Source of the DNA: Candidatus Omnitrophota bacterium
Lineage (GTDB): Bacteria > Omnitrophota > Gorgyraeia > JABMRG01 > JAFGKX01
NCBI GenBank assembly: GCA_016928375.1
Contig: JAFGKX010000160.1
Coordinates: 1 to 5,567 of the forward strand
Direction of reading: 5' to 3'
Length of the DNA: 5,567 nucleotides
Shown here one piece after another: positions 1-5,567 of the stretch. The notes beneath the pieces were generated by a model. That model did not search any database and was not told where the DNA came from. It saw only the letters and a program-made list of their open reading frames with translations. The position numbers were made by a program, and so were the translations under genes. The stretch's first letter is position 1. Each line of letters starts with the position of its first letter.

Positions 1-1207
1 CGGATTGACTGTGCTTTTGACCGAGAATCATCAGTTGCCGTTATGCGCCATATCTATTTCTGTAAAAGGCGGGCTGCGCAGTGAGAGCAGCGAAGATAAC
101 GGAATATCGAACTTTACCGCAGGGGCAATGCTAAGAGGCACAGGCAGATACAAAAAAGATGAAATCGTAAGTATAATAGAATCGTTGGGCGCGCAAATAT
201 CTCCTTACAGCGGAAACAATAGTTTTGGTTTTTCCGCAAATTTTATGAAAGCCAATTTCAAGGACGTGTCTGACCTGCTTGCTGAGATCCTACTTAATCC
301 GTCTTTTCCGGAAGAAGAAGTATCTATGTTAAAAAATGATACACTGGCAGCCATAGGTTTAATTAAGGACGACATATTTCAGTATGCAAACATATCTTTA
401 AGAAAAAATCTGTTTAAAGACCATCCATATGGTTTTACTGCGCAGGGTACGGAAGCGTCCGTTTCCGGAATTACAAAAGACAAATTAGCGCAATTTCATA
501 AAAAATACTGCGTTGCAAAAAACATTGTAATATCCATATGGGGCGATATAAACACAAAAGATGCCCTGGACAATATTAAGAACAATTTTAAAAACATGGC
601 CGAAGGCGAACTATATAAACCGCCGGTCATCTCTATAGAGCCCCTTAGCATGCGGTCGCAGATAATCGAACCTATGCAGAGGAATCAATCGGTTGTGATG
701 ATAGGTTATAGGAGCGTTAGTTTATACGACAAAGACCGCTATCCCCTGGAAGCGCTCTCGTCTCTTTTTTCTGATGGCGGAGGCAGGCTTTATTCCAGTA
801 TACGCCAAAAAGAGGCCCTTGCTTATACGCTGGGTACTTTCGGAATGGTCGGGCTTGACACGGGCTCGTTTATGTTTTATGCGGCGACAACGCCAAATAA
901 CGCTTATCATGTAAAAGATGCCATAATGTCGGAAATCAAGAAAGTATACGACGGAGAAATCACTGACGAAGAAATAAATGCCGCGAAGAAAATATTGATA
1001 ACAAATCATCAGATTAAACTGCAAAGCAACCTGGGCCTGGCAGGCCAGACTGCTCTGGACGAATTATACGGATTGGGGTATAATAACTATTTGAGTTATC
1101 CCGACAGGGTAAATGCTGTTTCAAAAAAAGATATAGTTGCTGCCGCAAGGAAATATTTCAAAACAAACGGTTGCGTAATAGTGATTACTATGCCGGAGAA
1201 TAAATAA
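1..1207 (+). CDS. M16 family peptidase, R/Y-type subunit without the zinc-binding motif (5' partial)
   Basis: Seen: the protein has the two-domain M16B layout, but the zinc motif HxxEH is replaced. Counting from the TTG at position 5 as residue 1, the equivalent segment is N36-F-T-A-G40 inside a context (GIS..., then MLRGT) that otherwise matches the family. The C-terminal half keeps the glycine-rich stretch GGGRLYSSIR (258-267) and the R267/Y274 pair in RQKEALAY. A KNLFKDHPYG segment (134-143) is also typical. Known: some bacterial M16B enzymes are heterodimers, one subunit carrying zinc and the other the R/Y substrate-binding pair. Inference: this is the second kind, and its zinc-bearing partner should be encoded upstream. 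No signal peptide can be judged because the start lies outside the window: the codons before TTG read on in frame (GGA, then a codon ending in C), fitting the usual NGLTVLL opening, so the TTG is not the true start. The gene ends TAA four bases before the next gene. Confidence 0.9.
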   Translation, partial: GLTVLLTENHQLPLCAISISVKGGLRSESSEDNGISNFTAGAMLRGTGRYKKDEIVSIIESLGAQISPYSGNNSFGFSANFMKANFKDVSDLLAEILLNPSFPEEEVSMLKNDTLAAIGLIKDDIFQYANISLRKNLFKDHPYGFTAQGTEASVSGITKDKLAQFHKKYCVAKNIVISIWGDINTKDALDNIKNNFKNMAEGELYKPPVISIEPLSMRSQIIEPMQRNQSVVMIGYRSVSLYDKDRYPLEALSSLFSDGGGRLYSSIRQKEALAYTLGTFGMVGLDTGSFMFYAATTPNNAYHVKDAIMSEIKKVYDGEITDEEINAAKKILITNHQIKLQSNLGLAGQTALDELYGLGYNNYLSYPDRVNAVSKKDIVAAARKYFKTNGCVIVITMPENK

Positions 1208-1211
1208 TACA

Positions 1212-2087
1212 ATGCAGGCAAAAAATTATTTTACCGATTCGGAAAGCAAATATTGCGTTTATAAAAATGCAAAAGCGGTTATTATACCGGTTCCGTATGA
1301 AAAGACCACCACTTATATAAAGGGTACGAAAAATGCGCCTCGGGCAATCATAGACGCATCCAAAAAACTGGAGTTATACGATGAGGAGCTTGATGCGGTT
1401 ACGGCAAATATCGGCATAGCGACACTAAATCCGCTCAAGGCCTGTCAAATAGCGCAGGTAATGTTAAACGAGGTAAAGGCCAGATGCCTTTCTGTTTTGA
1501 ATGACGGTAAATTTCCCGTGCTTATAGGCGGTGAACATTCGGTATCCTTAGGATTTCTTTTGGCGCTTAAGGAAAAATATCCGGATGTTTCGGTGCTGCA
1601 TCTTGATGCGCACGCAGATATGAGAGATGAATATAAGGGTTCCAGGCATAATCATGGCTGCATCATGGCAAGAATCAGAGAGCATTCAAGCGCCGTATCT
1701 GTAGGTATAAGGAGCCTGAGCGTTGAAGAAGCGAAAATTATAAAGAAAAATAATTACAAAATATTCTGGGCAAAAGACAAAACCGATATCGGCATATGGG
1801 CAAAAGACATACTTGCCGCCCTGGGAAAAAATGTTTACATAACGCTGGATGCGGATGTGCTTGACCCATCAGTGCTTCCGTCGGTAGGTACGCCGGAACC
1901 GGACGGGCTCTCCTGGAACGAGGTGCTTAAGATAGTAAAGGCCGTATTTAAGAAAAAAAATGTCGTTGGGTTTGATGTAATGGAGTTATGTCCGTCGCCT
2001 TTTAATAAAGGCAGTGATTTCATAACGGCAAAGTTGATTTATAAAATGCTGGGGTATAAATTTTTTATAACATCAGGAGGTATTTAA
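1212..2087 (+). CDS. speB: Agmatinase (agmatine ureohydrolase)
   Basis: Predicted cytoplasmic Mn-dependent hydrolase that converts agmatine to putrescine and urea. The 291-residue length is normal for the arginase/agmatinase/formiminoglutamase superfamily. All metal ligands are visible: H109 in GGEHS, D132, H134 and D136 in LDAHADMR, and D213 and D215 in TLDADVLDPS. The segment after the last motif, GTPEPDGLSW (226-235), and the acid E259 in DVMELCPSP are also family-typical, and H148 sits in the NHGC segment. Agmatinase is preferred over arginase or formiminoglutamase because the next gene makes agmatine from arginine; family motifs alone do not fix the substrate. The start is ATG 1212, four bases after the previous stop, with GGAG at 1195-1198, a longish 13-base spacing. 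No catalytic residue appears lost. Confidence 0.93.
   Translation: MQAKNYFTDSESKYCVYKNAKAVIIPVPYEKTTTYIKGTKNAPRAIIDASKKLELYDEELDAVTANIGIATLNPLKACQIAQVMLNEVKARCLSVLNDGKFPVLIGGEHSVSLGFLLALKEKYPDVSVLHLDAHADMRDEYKGSRHNHGCIMARIREHSSAVSVGIRSLSVEEAKIIKKNNYKIFWAKDKTDIGIWAKDILAALGKNVYITLDADVLDPSVLPSVGTPEPDGLSWNEVLKIVKAVFKKKNVVGFDVMELCPSPFNKGSDFITAKLIYKMLGYKFFITSGGI
1767..1809 (+). repeat. 13-base direct repeat within the agmatinase gene
   Basis: The sequence TGGGCAAAAGACA occurs at 1767-1779 and again at 1797-1809, exactly 30 bases apart and in the same frame, giving WAKD at residues 186-189 and 196-199 of agmatinase. It could be a remnant of a 10-codon duplication in a surface segment, or chance. 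The ten residues between the copies show little further similarity, so chance or local convergence is quite possible. Confidence 0.5.
2075..2080 (+). promoter_or_regulatory. Ribosome binding site of the arginine decarboxylase gene
   Basis: A full AGGAGG lies inside the last codons of agmatinase, 13 bases before ATG 2094. The agmatinase stop TAA (2085-2087) is in the same frame as the downstream ATG, so no earlier in-frame start is possible, which fixes 2094 as the first usable start. The spacing is on the long side, but the motif is perfect, and reinitiation by ribosomes ending agmatinase is likely. Confidence 0.7.
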
Positions 2088-2093
2088 CATAAG

Positions 2094-2636
2094 ATGACAC
2101 CGACAAAAATATTTTTTACAAAAGGAGTTGGGGTGCATAAGGACAGAATAGCATCTTTCGAGGCAGCGTTAAAAGATGCCGGGATAGAAAGATGCAACCT
2201 TGTATGCGTCTCCAGCATATTTCCCCCTAATTGCAAAATAATAAGCAGAGAAGAAGGCATAAAGCTTCTTAAGCCCGGGCAGATTACTTATGTCGTGCTT
2301 GCGCGCAATGAAACCGCAGAGCCAAACAGGCTGATCTCCGCCGCGATAGGATTTGCCAAGACAAGCGACAGCAACTTATATGGTTATCTTTCAGAGCATC
2401 ACGCTTATGGCGAGGTGGCGAAGAAATCCGGTGAATACGCCGAAGACCTGGCAGCTACGATGCTAGCTACTACCTTGGGCCTGCAGTTTAATCTTGATAC
2501 TGCATGGGATGACAGGAAGCAGGAATATATCGCCAGCGGGTATATAACAAGAACTTCGCATGTATGTCAGTCCTCGGAAGGAAATAAAGACGGGCTATGG
2601 ACTACGGTTATCGCTGCTGCTGTATTTTTGGAATGA
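2094..2636 (+). CDS. pdaD: Pyruvoyl-dependent arginine decarboxylase
   Basis: Predicted to decarboxylate arginine to agmatine, using a pyruvoyl group made by self-cleavage instead of pyridoxal phosphate. Seen: 180 residues, close to the archaeal enzymes, opening with FFTKGVGVHKD (residues 7-17), followed by the cleavage motif VSSIFPP (39-45). By analogy with the Methanocaldococcus jannaschii enzyme, cleavage should fall between S40 and S41, giving a short beta chain and a longer alpha chain with an N-terminal pyruvoyl. E101 in LSEHHAYGE is the likely counterpart of the conserved active-site glutamate (aligned by eye). The C-terminal part has the usual GYAEDLA-like and LWTTVIAAAVF segments. 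The gene starts six bases after agmatinase, the enzyme that consumes its product. The protein is probably cytoplasmic and oligomeric (the characterised family members are trimers). A histidine decarboxylase relative is a less likely alternative. Confidence 0.93.
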   Translation: MTPTKIFFTKGVGVHKDRIASFEAALKDAGIERCNLVCVSSIFPPNCKIISREEGIKLLKPGQITYVVLARNETAEPNRLISAAIGFAKTSDSNLYGYLSEHHAYGEVAKKSGEYAEDLAATMLATTLGLQFNLDTAWDDRKQEYIASGYITRTSHVCQSSEGNKDGLWTTVIAAAVFLE

Positions 2637-2644
2637 AAAAGGAG
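2637..2644 (+). promoter_or_regulatory. Ribosome binding site of the MEMO-like gene
   Basis: AAAAGGAG begins directly after the arginine decarboxylase stop (TGA 2634-2636) and ends seven bases before ATG 2652. This near-ideal spacing supports that start, which is also where the family's opening (KRSPYVAGQFY) begins. Confidence 0.75.
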
Positions 2645-2651
2645 CTGTTTC

Positions 2652-3461
2652 ATGAAGCGCTCGCCATATGTAGCAGGCCAGTTCTATTCTGCAAGTGAAA
2701 ACTCTTTGAAACAGGAGATTGGGCATTTATTTGCCAATGCCGCGAAGGTTAAAAAACAAGAAGTAAAAGCAGTGGTGTCTCCTCACGCCGGATATATGTA
2801 TTCGGGCCAGGTAGCGGCGGATGTATTTTCTTTGATAAATGTGCCTGACACCATAATAATAATAGGCCCTAATCATACGGGCTTAGGGCCTGCGTTTTCT
2901 GTTTTTAAACAAGGCCTGTGGCACACGCCGCTCGGTGATGTTGAGATAGATGAGGAATTAGCTGCGCTTATTATGAAAAAATGCCCCTTGCTTCAGGAGG
3001 ATATAAAGGCTCATGCCTATGAACACTCGGTAGAGGTGCAGATTCCATTTATGCAGTATCTCAGGCAGGATTTTAAGATAGTGCCTATGGTTCTTTCCCG
3101 GTATAACCTGCCCGCTTATCGCGAGCTGGGAAAGGCTATTGCATCGGCAATAAAAGAATTAAAACGCAATGCGCTTATAGTAGCAAGCAGTGACATGACG
3201 CATCATGAAGAGCGGATCCACGCTGAAAAAAAAGATAAAATAGCGATCGAGGAAATTTTAAAATTAAACGAAGAGATGCTGGTGGAAAAGGTTGAAAACC
3301 TTGATATTAGTATGTGTGGCTATATCCCCACGGCAGTAACTATAGTAGCGGCGAAGGAGCTGGGAGCAAAACAGGCAGTGCTTGCAAAATACCTGACAAG
3401 CGGCGATGTAACCGGAGACTATGATTCCGTAGTAGGTTACGCAGGCTTGATCATAAAATGA
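2652..3461 (+). CDS. amrB: MEMO1-like protein (AmmeMemoRadiSam system protein B)
   Basis: Full-length 269-residue member of the MEMO family, whose fold resembles class III extradiol (LigB-type) dioxygenases. Seen: the N-terminal R-x-P-x-V-A-G-x-F-Y signature (residues 3-12), SPHAGYMYSGQ with H45, IGPNHTG with H75, EHSVEVQIPF (124-133), SSDMTHH (179-185) and MCGYIP with C222. H45, H75 and C222 match the metal-binding triad described for human MEMO1 (H49, H81, C244), so metal binding is plausible. The biochemical role of bacterial members is not settled. In many prokaryotes the gene accompanies an AMMECR1-domain protein and a radical SAM protein; neither is visible here, though a partner could lie outside the window. 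It sits 15 bases after the arginine decarboxylase gene, which makes co-expression with the putrescine genes likely but does not prove a shared pathway. The gene symbol is a convention for this family and less certain than the family call. Confidence 0.92.
   Translation: MKRSPYVAGQFYSASENSLKQEIGHLFANAAKVKKQEVKAVVSPHAGYMYSGQVAADVFSLINVPDTIIIIGPNHTGLGPAFSVFKQGLWHTPLGDVEIDEELAALIMKKCPLLQEDIKAHAYEHSVEVQIPFMQYLRQDFKIVPMVLSRYNLPAYRELGKAIASAIKELKRNALIVASSDMTHHEERIHAEKKDKIAIEEILKLNEEMLVEKVENLDISMCGYIPTAVTIVAAKELGAKQAVLAKYLTSGDVTGDYDSVVGYAGLIIK
2864..2906 (+). other. Intragenic hairpin followed by a T-rich tract, terminator-like
   Basis: AGGCCCTAA (2864-2872) and TTAGGGCCT (2883-2891) form a perfect 9-base inverted repeat around a 10-base loop. 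Three bases later come TTTT (2895-2898) and TTTTT (2902-2906). The layout resembles an intrinsic terminator but lies well inside the MEMO-like coding sequence, over the codons around H75. It may simply reflect two Gly-Pro codon pairs. Its presence is certain; its function is not. Confidence 0.35.
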
Positions 3462-3526
3462 ATCCCGCACCTTTAACAAATTCAAATATAAAAAAAAGAT
3501 GCGGGAATAATTAAAAGGTGCGGGAT
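3462..3526 (+). promoter_or_regulatory. Long inverted repeat that would sequester the phospholipase RBS and start codon
   Basis: This is the largest spacer in the operon. Arm ATCCCGCACCTTT (3462-3474) is perfectly complementary to AAAGGTGCGGGAT (3514-3526), 13 pairs of which 7 are G-C; two more A-T pairs follow beyond a single bulged A (3513). The 3' arm contains the AAAGGTG ribosome site and the A and T of the ATG at 3525. The 5' arm begins immediately after the MEMO stop codon (3459-3461). The A-rich loop also carries TGCGGGA (3500-3506), which can pair with TCCCGCA (3463-3469) instead, leaving the ribosome site free. No T-run follows the stem on the + strand, so it does not look like a terminator. 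Inferred role: translational control or coupling of the downstream gene to the upstream one. Confidence 0.6.
3499..3510 (+). other. Three-codon mini-ORF in the spacer before the phospholipase gene
   Basis: ATG CGG GAA TAA lies within the loop of the inverted repeat, ending 14 bases before the phospholipase ATG, and overlaps the competing TGCGGGA pairing segment. The upstream context is a run of A with no clear Shine-Dalgarno core, so translation is doubtful. It is recorded because of its position, not because a product is likely. Confidence 0.2.
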
Positions 3527-4334
3527 GGATATAACCGAAAATAAAATAGCCTTAGTGTTGGGCGGAGGCTCGGCAAGAGGCCTGGCGCATATAGGCGTGT
3601 TAAAAGTGCTGCATAATGCCAAAATACCAATAGATTTTATAGTCGGTACCAGCATAGGCGCGTTGGTAGGCGCTACTTATGCGCTCGGCATCCCATTTGA
3701 TAAAATAGAAGAGATTGCCCTCAGGATTAAGTTGTGGCACCTTACGGATTTTGTGATATCGAAAATCGGATTTTTTGAGGGAAGAAACCTGGAGCGCATC
3801 ATTGACGAGGCAGTCGAAAGCAAAGATTTCAAGGACCTGAAAATACCGTTAGCAGTAGTCACTACGGATATAGAAACAGGCCAGCGCGTCACACTTACTT
3901 CCGGAAGCCTGACAGAGGCAATAAGGGCAAGCTGTTCTCTGCCGGGAATATTTGTGCCAAAGAGGATAAACGGCCGTATGCTTGTAGACGGCGGCCTGAC
4001 GGACTCAGTACCGGTTAAAGTTGCCCAGCAGATGGGGGCAATTTTTGTGATAAGCTCCGATGTTGGTTTTTGCGTTAAAAAAGAAAAGATCACCAATATA
4101 TTACAGATGATATCCCAGGCAATACAAATAGCAGGGAATGAACTTAATAAACTTCAATCCCGCCAGGCTGATGTTACCATAACGCCGGTTTTGTCAAGCG
4201 AGGTCGACCAGACAACATTTGACAGGACGGCATATGTTATAAAACAAGGCGAAGAAGCGGCAAAAGCCGCGCTGCCTTTATTGCAGAGCCGGTTAAAAGA
4301 AACAGGTTTATTTTATGAAAGAGGCCAACTATGA
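3525..4334 (+). CDS. Patatin-like phospholipase (RssA type)
   Basis: Predicted serine lipid acyl hydrolase with a Ser-Asp dyad. Seen: the oxyanion-hole motif GGGSARG (residues 13-19), the nucleophile elbow GTSIG (41-45, S43), and DGG (155-157, D155) in MLVDGGLTDSVPV. All are intact, and at 269 residues the protein is a single patatin domain as in bacterial RssA/NTE-type proteins. No signal peptide or clear membrane helix is seen, so it is probably cytoplasmic or peripheral on the inner membrane. Likely substrates are phospholipids or lysophospholipids; the exact one cannot be read from sequence. The start at ATG 3525 has AAAAGGTG upstream (3513-3520, four bases away) and places the oxyanion motif at the expected N-terminal distance. 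Its ribosome site and start codon are part of a long inverted repeat. It overlaps the next gene by four bases. Confidence 0.93.
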   Translation: MDITENKIALVLGGGSARGLAHIGVLKVLHNAKIPIDFIVGTSIGALVGATYALGIPFDKIEEIALRIKLWHLTDFVISKIGFFEGRNLERIIDEAVESKDFKDLKIPLAVVTTDIETGQRVTLTSGSLTEAIRASCSLPGIFVPKRINGRMLVDGGLTDSVPVKVAQQMGAIFVISSDVGFCVKKEKITNILQMISQAIQIAGNELNKLQSRQADVTITPVLSSEVDQTTFDRTAYVIKQGEEAAKAALPLLQSRLKETGLFYERGQL

Positions 4335-5350
4335 TGGTCGCAATAGTCATATTATCGGTTGTTCTGATAGCTTTGCTGATAGCTATATTAAAGTTATCGG
4401 CAGAAAAAACCAGAGAACAGATACCCAAAGAAGCGATTAACGCAATTTCGGATCTTGGGGCTTTAAAAGTGCAGATGGCTTCCCTGAATCAGGTTATGCA
4501 GGAAATGAAAGGCCTGGTGTATACCGATTCAAAGGCGCAGGACCGCCTGCAGCAGCATATCGAGCAAACTTTAAAGAGTATTGAAAATATAAGACAGTCG
4601 CATGATGATTTCAAACAAAGAGAGACAGAGAACAGAGAATCATTAAAAAGGCTGGAGGCAGTTATAGCAGGGACCAAGACCAAGGGTATCGCAGGAGAAA
4701 ATATCCTGAAGGAGGCGTTGTCTTCTTTTCCGCCCAAGATGGTGCAGACAAATGTCAGGATTAAGGGAAAAGAAGTTGAGTTTGGGCTCGTGCTTATGAA
4801 TAGTAAAATAATGCCCATAGATTCGAAATGGACATCCACAGATCTTTTAGAAGAGCTCTCAAGGACGGACGACACTCTAAGGCGCGAAAGAATTACGGAT
4901 CAGGTGCAAAAAATAGTGGAAAGAAGGGTGCGGGAGGTCAGCCAATATATAGATCCCGAGGCAACAACTCCGTGGGCTATTGCGGCAATACCTGATTCCG
5001 CATATTTGGTATGCAAAGGCGCCCATTTTGATGCTTACAAGCAAAATGTAATATTGATATCATATAGCATGATGATACCTTATCTTCTTATGGTTTTTAG
5101 TTTACATCTGCAGTACAGCAGTTCTATCGATGCGGATAACTTGACTCATTATATACTGGATGTAAAAAGGCATCTTGATAAGATGTCGGAGATACTGGAG
5201 AACCACGTCTATAAAGGTGTTAAGATGATAAGTAATGCCGCAGACGATTACCGGCAGATAATAGGGTCTATAAAAGGTTCTATATCCGCTCTGGAGACAC
5301 AGGGCCGCCTCGAAAACAAGGCAGATAAAAAAGTGACGCATATAGGATGA
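4331..5350 (+). CDS. rmuC: RmuC family protein, membrane-anchored and divergent
   Basis: Known family: RmuC proteins are related to PD-(D/E)xK nucleases and are linked to limiting DNA inversions at short repeats. Seen: one hydrophobic N-terminal helix (about residues 3-21), a long charged, Q/E/K-rich stretch predicted as coiled coil (about 40-112), then the RmuC domain (about 118-310). Candidate core residues are E123 in GIAGENIL, an acid at E148 or E150, and D164/K166 in IDSKW. The later AAIPDSAYLV (218-227) and ILISYSMMIPYLL (241-253) segments fit the family. Divergence: the usual PD before the core strand reads VE, and the FxPxE-like motif reads IPDSA. At 339 residues it is shorter than E. 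coli RmuC (about 475). The start ATG overlaps the phospholipase stop (ATGA), with AAAGAGG at 4318-4324 six bases upstream; the second ATG at 4334 is an alternative. Confidence 0.85.
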   Translation: MMVAIVILSVVLIALLIAILKLSAEKTREQIPKEAINAISDLGALKVQMASLNQVMQEMKGLVYTDSKAQDRLQQHIEQTLKSIENIRQSHDDFKQRETENRESLKRLEAVIAGTKTKGIAGENILKEALSSFPPKMVQTNVRIKGKEVEFGLVLMNSKIMPIDSKWTSTDLLEELSRTDDTLRRERITDQVQKIVERRVREVSQYIDPEATTPWAIAAIPDSAYLVCKGAHFDAYKQNVILISYSMMIPYLLMVFSLHLQYSSSIDADNLTHYILDVKRHLDKMSEILENHVYKGVKMISNAADDYRQIIGSIKGSISALETQGRLENKADKKVTHIG

Positions 5351-5567
5351 AAAATAAAATATATTTTTTCCTGAGAATATTTATCAGCATCTCGCTGGTA
5401 TGTTTTCTGGTGTGGATGATGCGCGATAACCTGGGCCAAATAGCTGCTACGATAAAAAATGCAAATATGGTTCTTGTTGCCGCAGCTTTCCTTATATATA
5501 TAGCAGCTGTTATTACCATGGCTATGAGGCTGAAGAAGGTTTTGGCAGTGCAAGGGCTTAAACTTTC
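5347..5567 (+). CDS. Flippase-like / LPG-synthase transmembrane domain protein (UPF0104-like), 3' partial
   Basis: The open frame runs from ATG 5347 to the window end, 73 complete codons plus two bases. Seen: a short basic N-terminus (MKNK), a hydrophobic helix at about residues 5-25, an amphipathic linker (DNLGQIAATIKNAN), a second helix at about 41-60, then a basic turn MRLKKVLAVQG. This order, with a short loop after the first helix and a basic patch after the second, matches the opening of the lysylphosphatidylglycerol synthase transmembrane/flippase-like family of multi-spanning inner-membrane proteins. Only the N-terminus is present, so the call rests on pattern and topology. The start overlaps the RmuC stop (ATGA, 5347-5350); there is no strong Shine-Dalgarno site, so translation probably depends on ribosomes finishing RmuC. 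Another polytopic membrane protein is the main alternative. Confidence 0.65.
   Translation, partial: MKNKIYFFLRIFISISLVCFLVWMMRDNLGQIAATIKNANMVLVAAAFLIYIAAVITMAMRLKKVLAVQGLKL

Noticed and set aside
5..7. TTG at position 5 as the true start of the M16 gene
   Set aside because: The reading frame stays open to the window edge and the preceding codon fits the usual NGL opening of the family, so the real start lies upstream.
2995..3015. Internal AGGAGG followed by an ATG at 3013 within the MEMO-like gene
   Set aside because: The ATG is out of frame with the gene and meets a stop after a few codons; the AGGAGG encodes ordinary residues.
3473..3492. Possible promoter in the MEMO-phospholipase spacer (TTAACA and TATAAA)
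   Set aside because: The two boxes are only 8 bases apart, too close for a sigma-70 type promoter, and the A-rich loop makes chance TATA-like matches likely. Other box pairings have spacing of about 27 bases.
3462..3526. Intrinsic terminator after the MEMO-like gene
   Set aside because: No T-run follows either possible stem on the + strand, and the 3' arm overlaps the next gene's start.
3677..4096. Open frame of 139 codons on the minus strand opposite the phospholipase gene
   Set aside because: It has no recognisable motif and lies fully inside a gene with intact catalytic motifs; it is a shadow frame. The same applies to the other minus-strand frames, including those at 722-1024, 4489-4875 and 5248-5553.

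Overview
The window holds seven genes, all on the + strand and packed head to tail. It reads as the middle of one polycistronic operon: both outermost genes run off the window ends, gaps are 4, 6, 15 and 63 bases, and the last two junctions are 4-base ATGA overlaps. I see no convincing promoter, intrinsic terminator between genes, rRNA, tRNA, CRISPR array or mobile element.

Layout: (1) 1-1207, the R/Y-type, zinc-site-lacking subunit of an M16 peptidase pair, missing its N-terminus; (2) 1212-2087, agmatinase (ureohydrolase family); (3) 2094-2636, pyruvoyl-dependent arginine decarboxylase; (4) 2652-3461, a MEMO1-like protein (AmmeMemoRadiSam system protein B); (5) 3525-4334, a patatin-like phospholipase of the RssA type; (6) 4331-5350, a divergent membrane-anchored RmuC-family protein; (7) 5347 to the end, the first 73 codons of a multi-spanning membrane protein resembling the flippase-like/LPG-synthase transmembrane (UPF0104) family.

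Genes 2 and 3 form a complete two-step route from arginine through agmatine to putrescine plus urea, and the catalytic residues of both enzymes can be seen. Genes 5 to 7 look like a second, membrane/lipid-leaning block joined by translational coupling. Between the blocks, at 3462-3526, is the only sizeable spacer. It contains a long inverted repeat whose 3' arm includes the ribosome binding site and start codon of the phospholipase gene, with a shorter competing pairing and a three-codon mini-ORF. This is the best candidate for an undescribed regulatory element here.

Organism: bacterial gene style (Shine-Dalgarno sites, ATGA overlaps, RmuC, M16B and RssA homologues), moderate-to-low GC by eye, and heavy use of ATA for Ile and AGG/AGA for Arg. 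A pyruvoyl arginine decarboxylase (common in archaea, patchy in bacteria) beside agmatinase and a MEMO homologue would suit an uncultivated lineage such as Omnitrophota. That placement is a weak inference from general familiarity, not something shown by the sequence.
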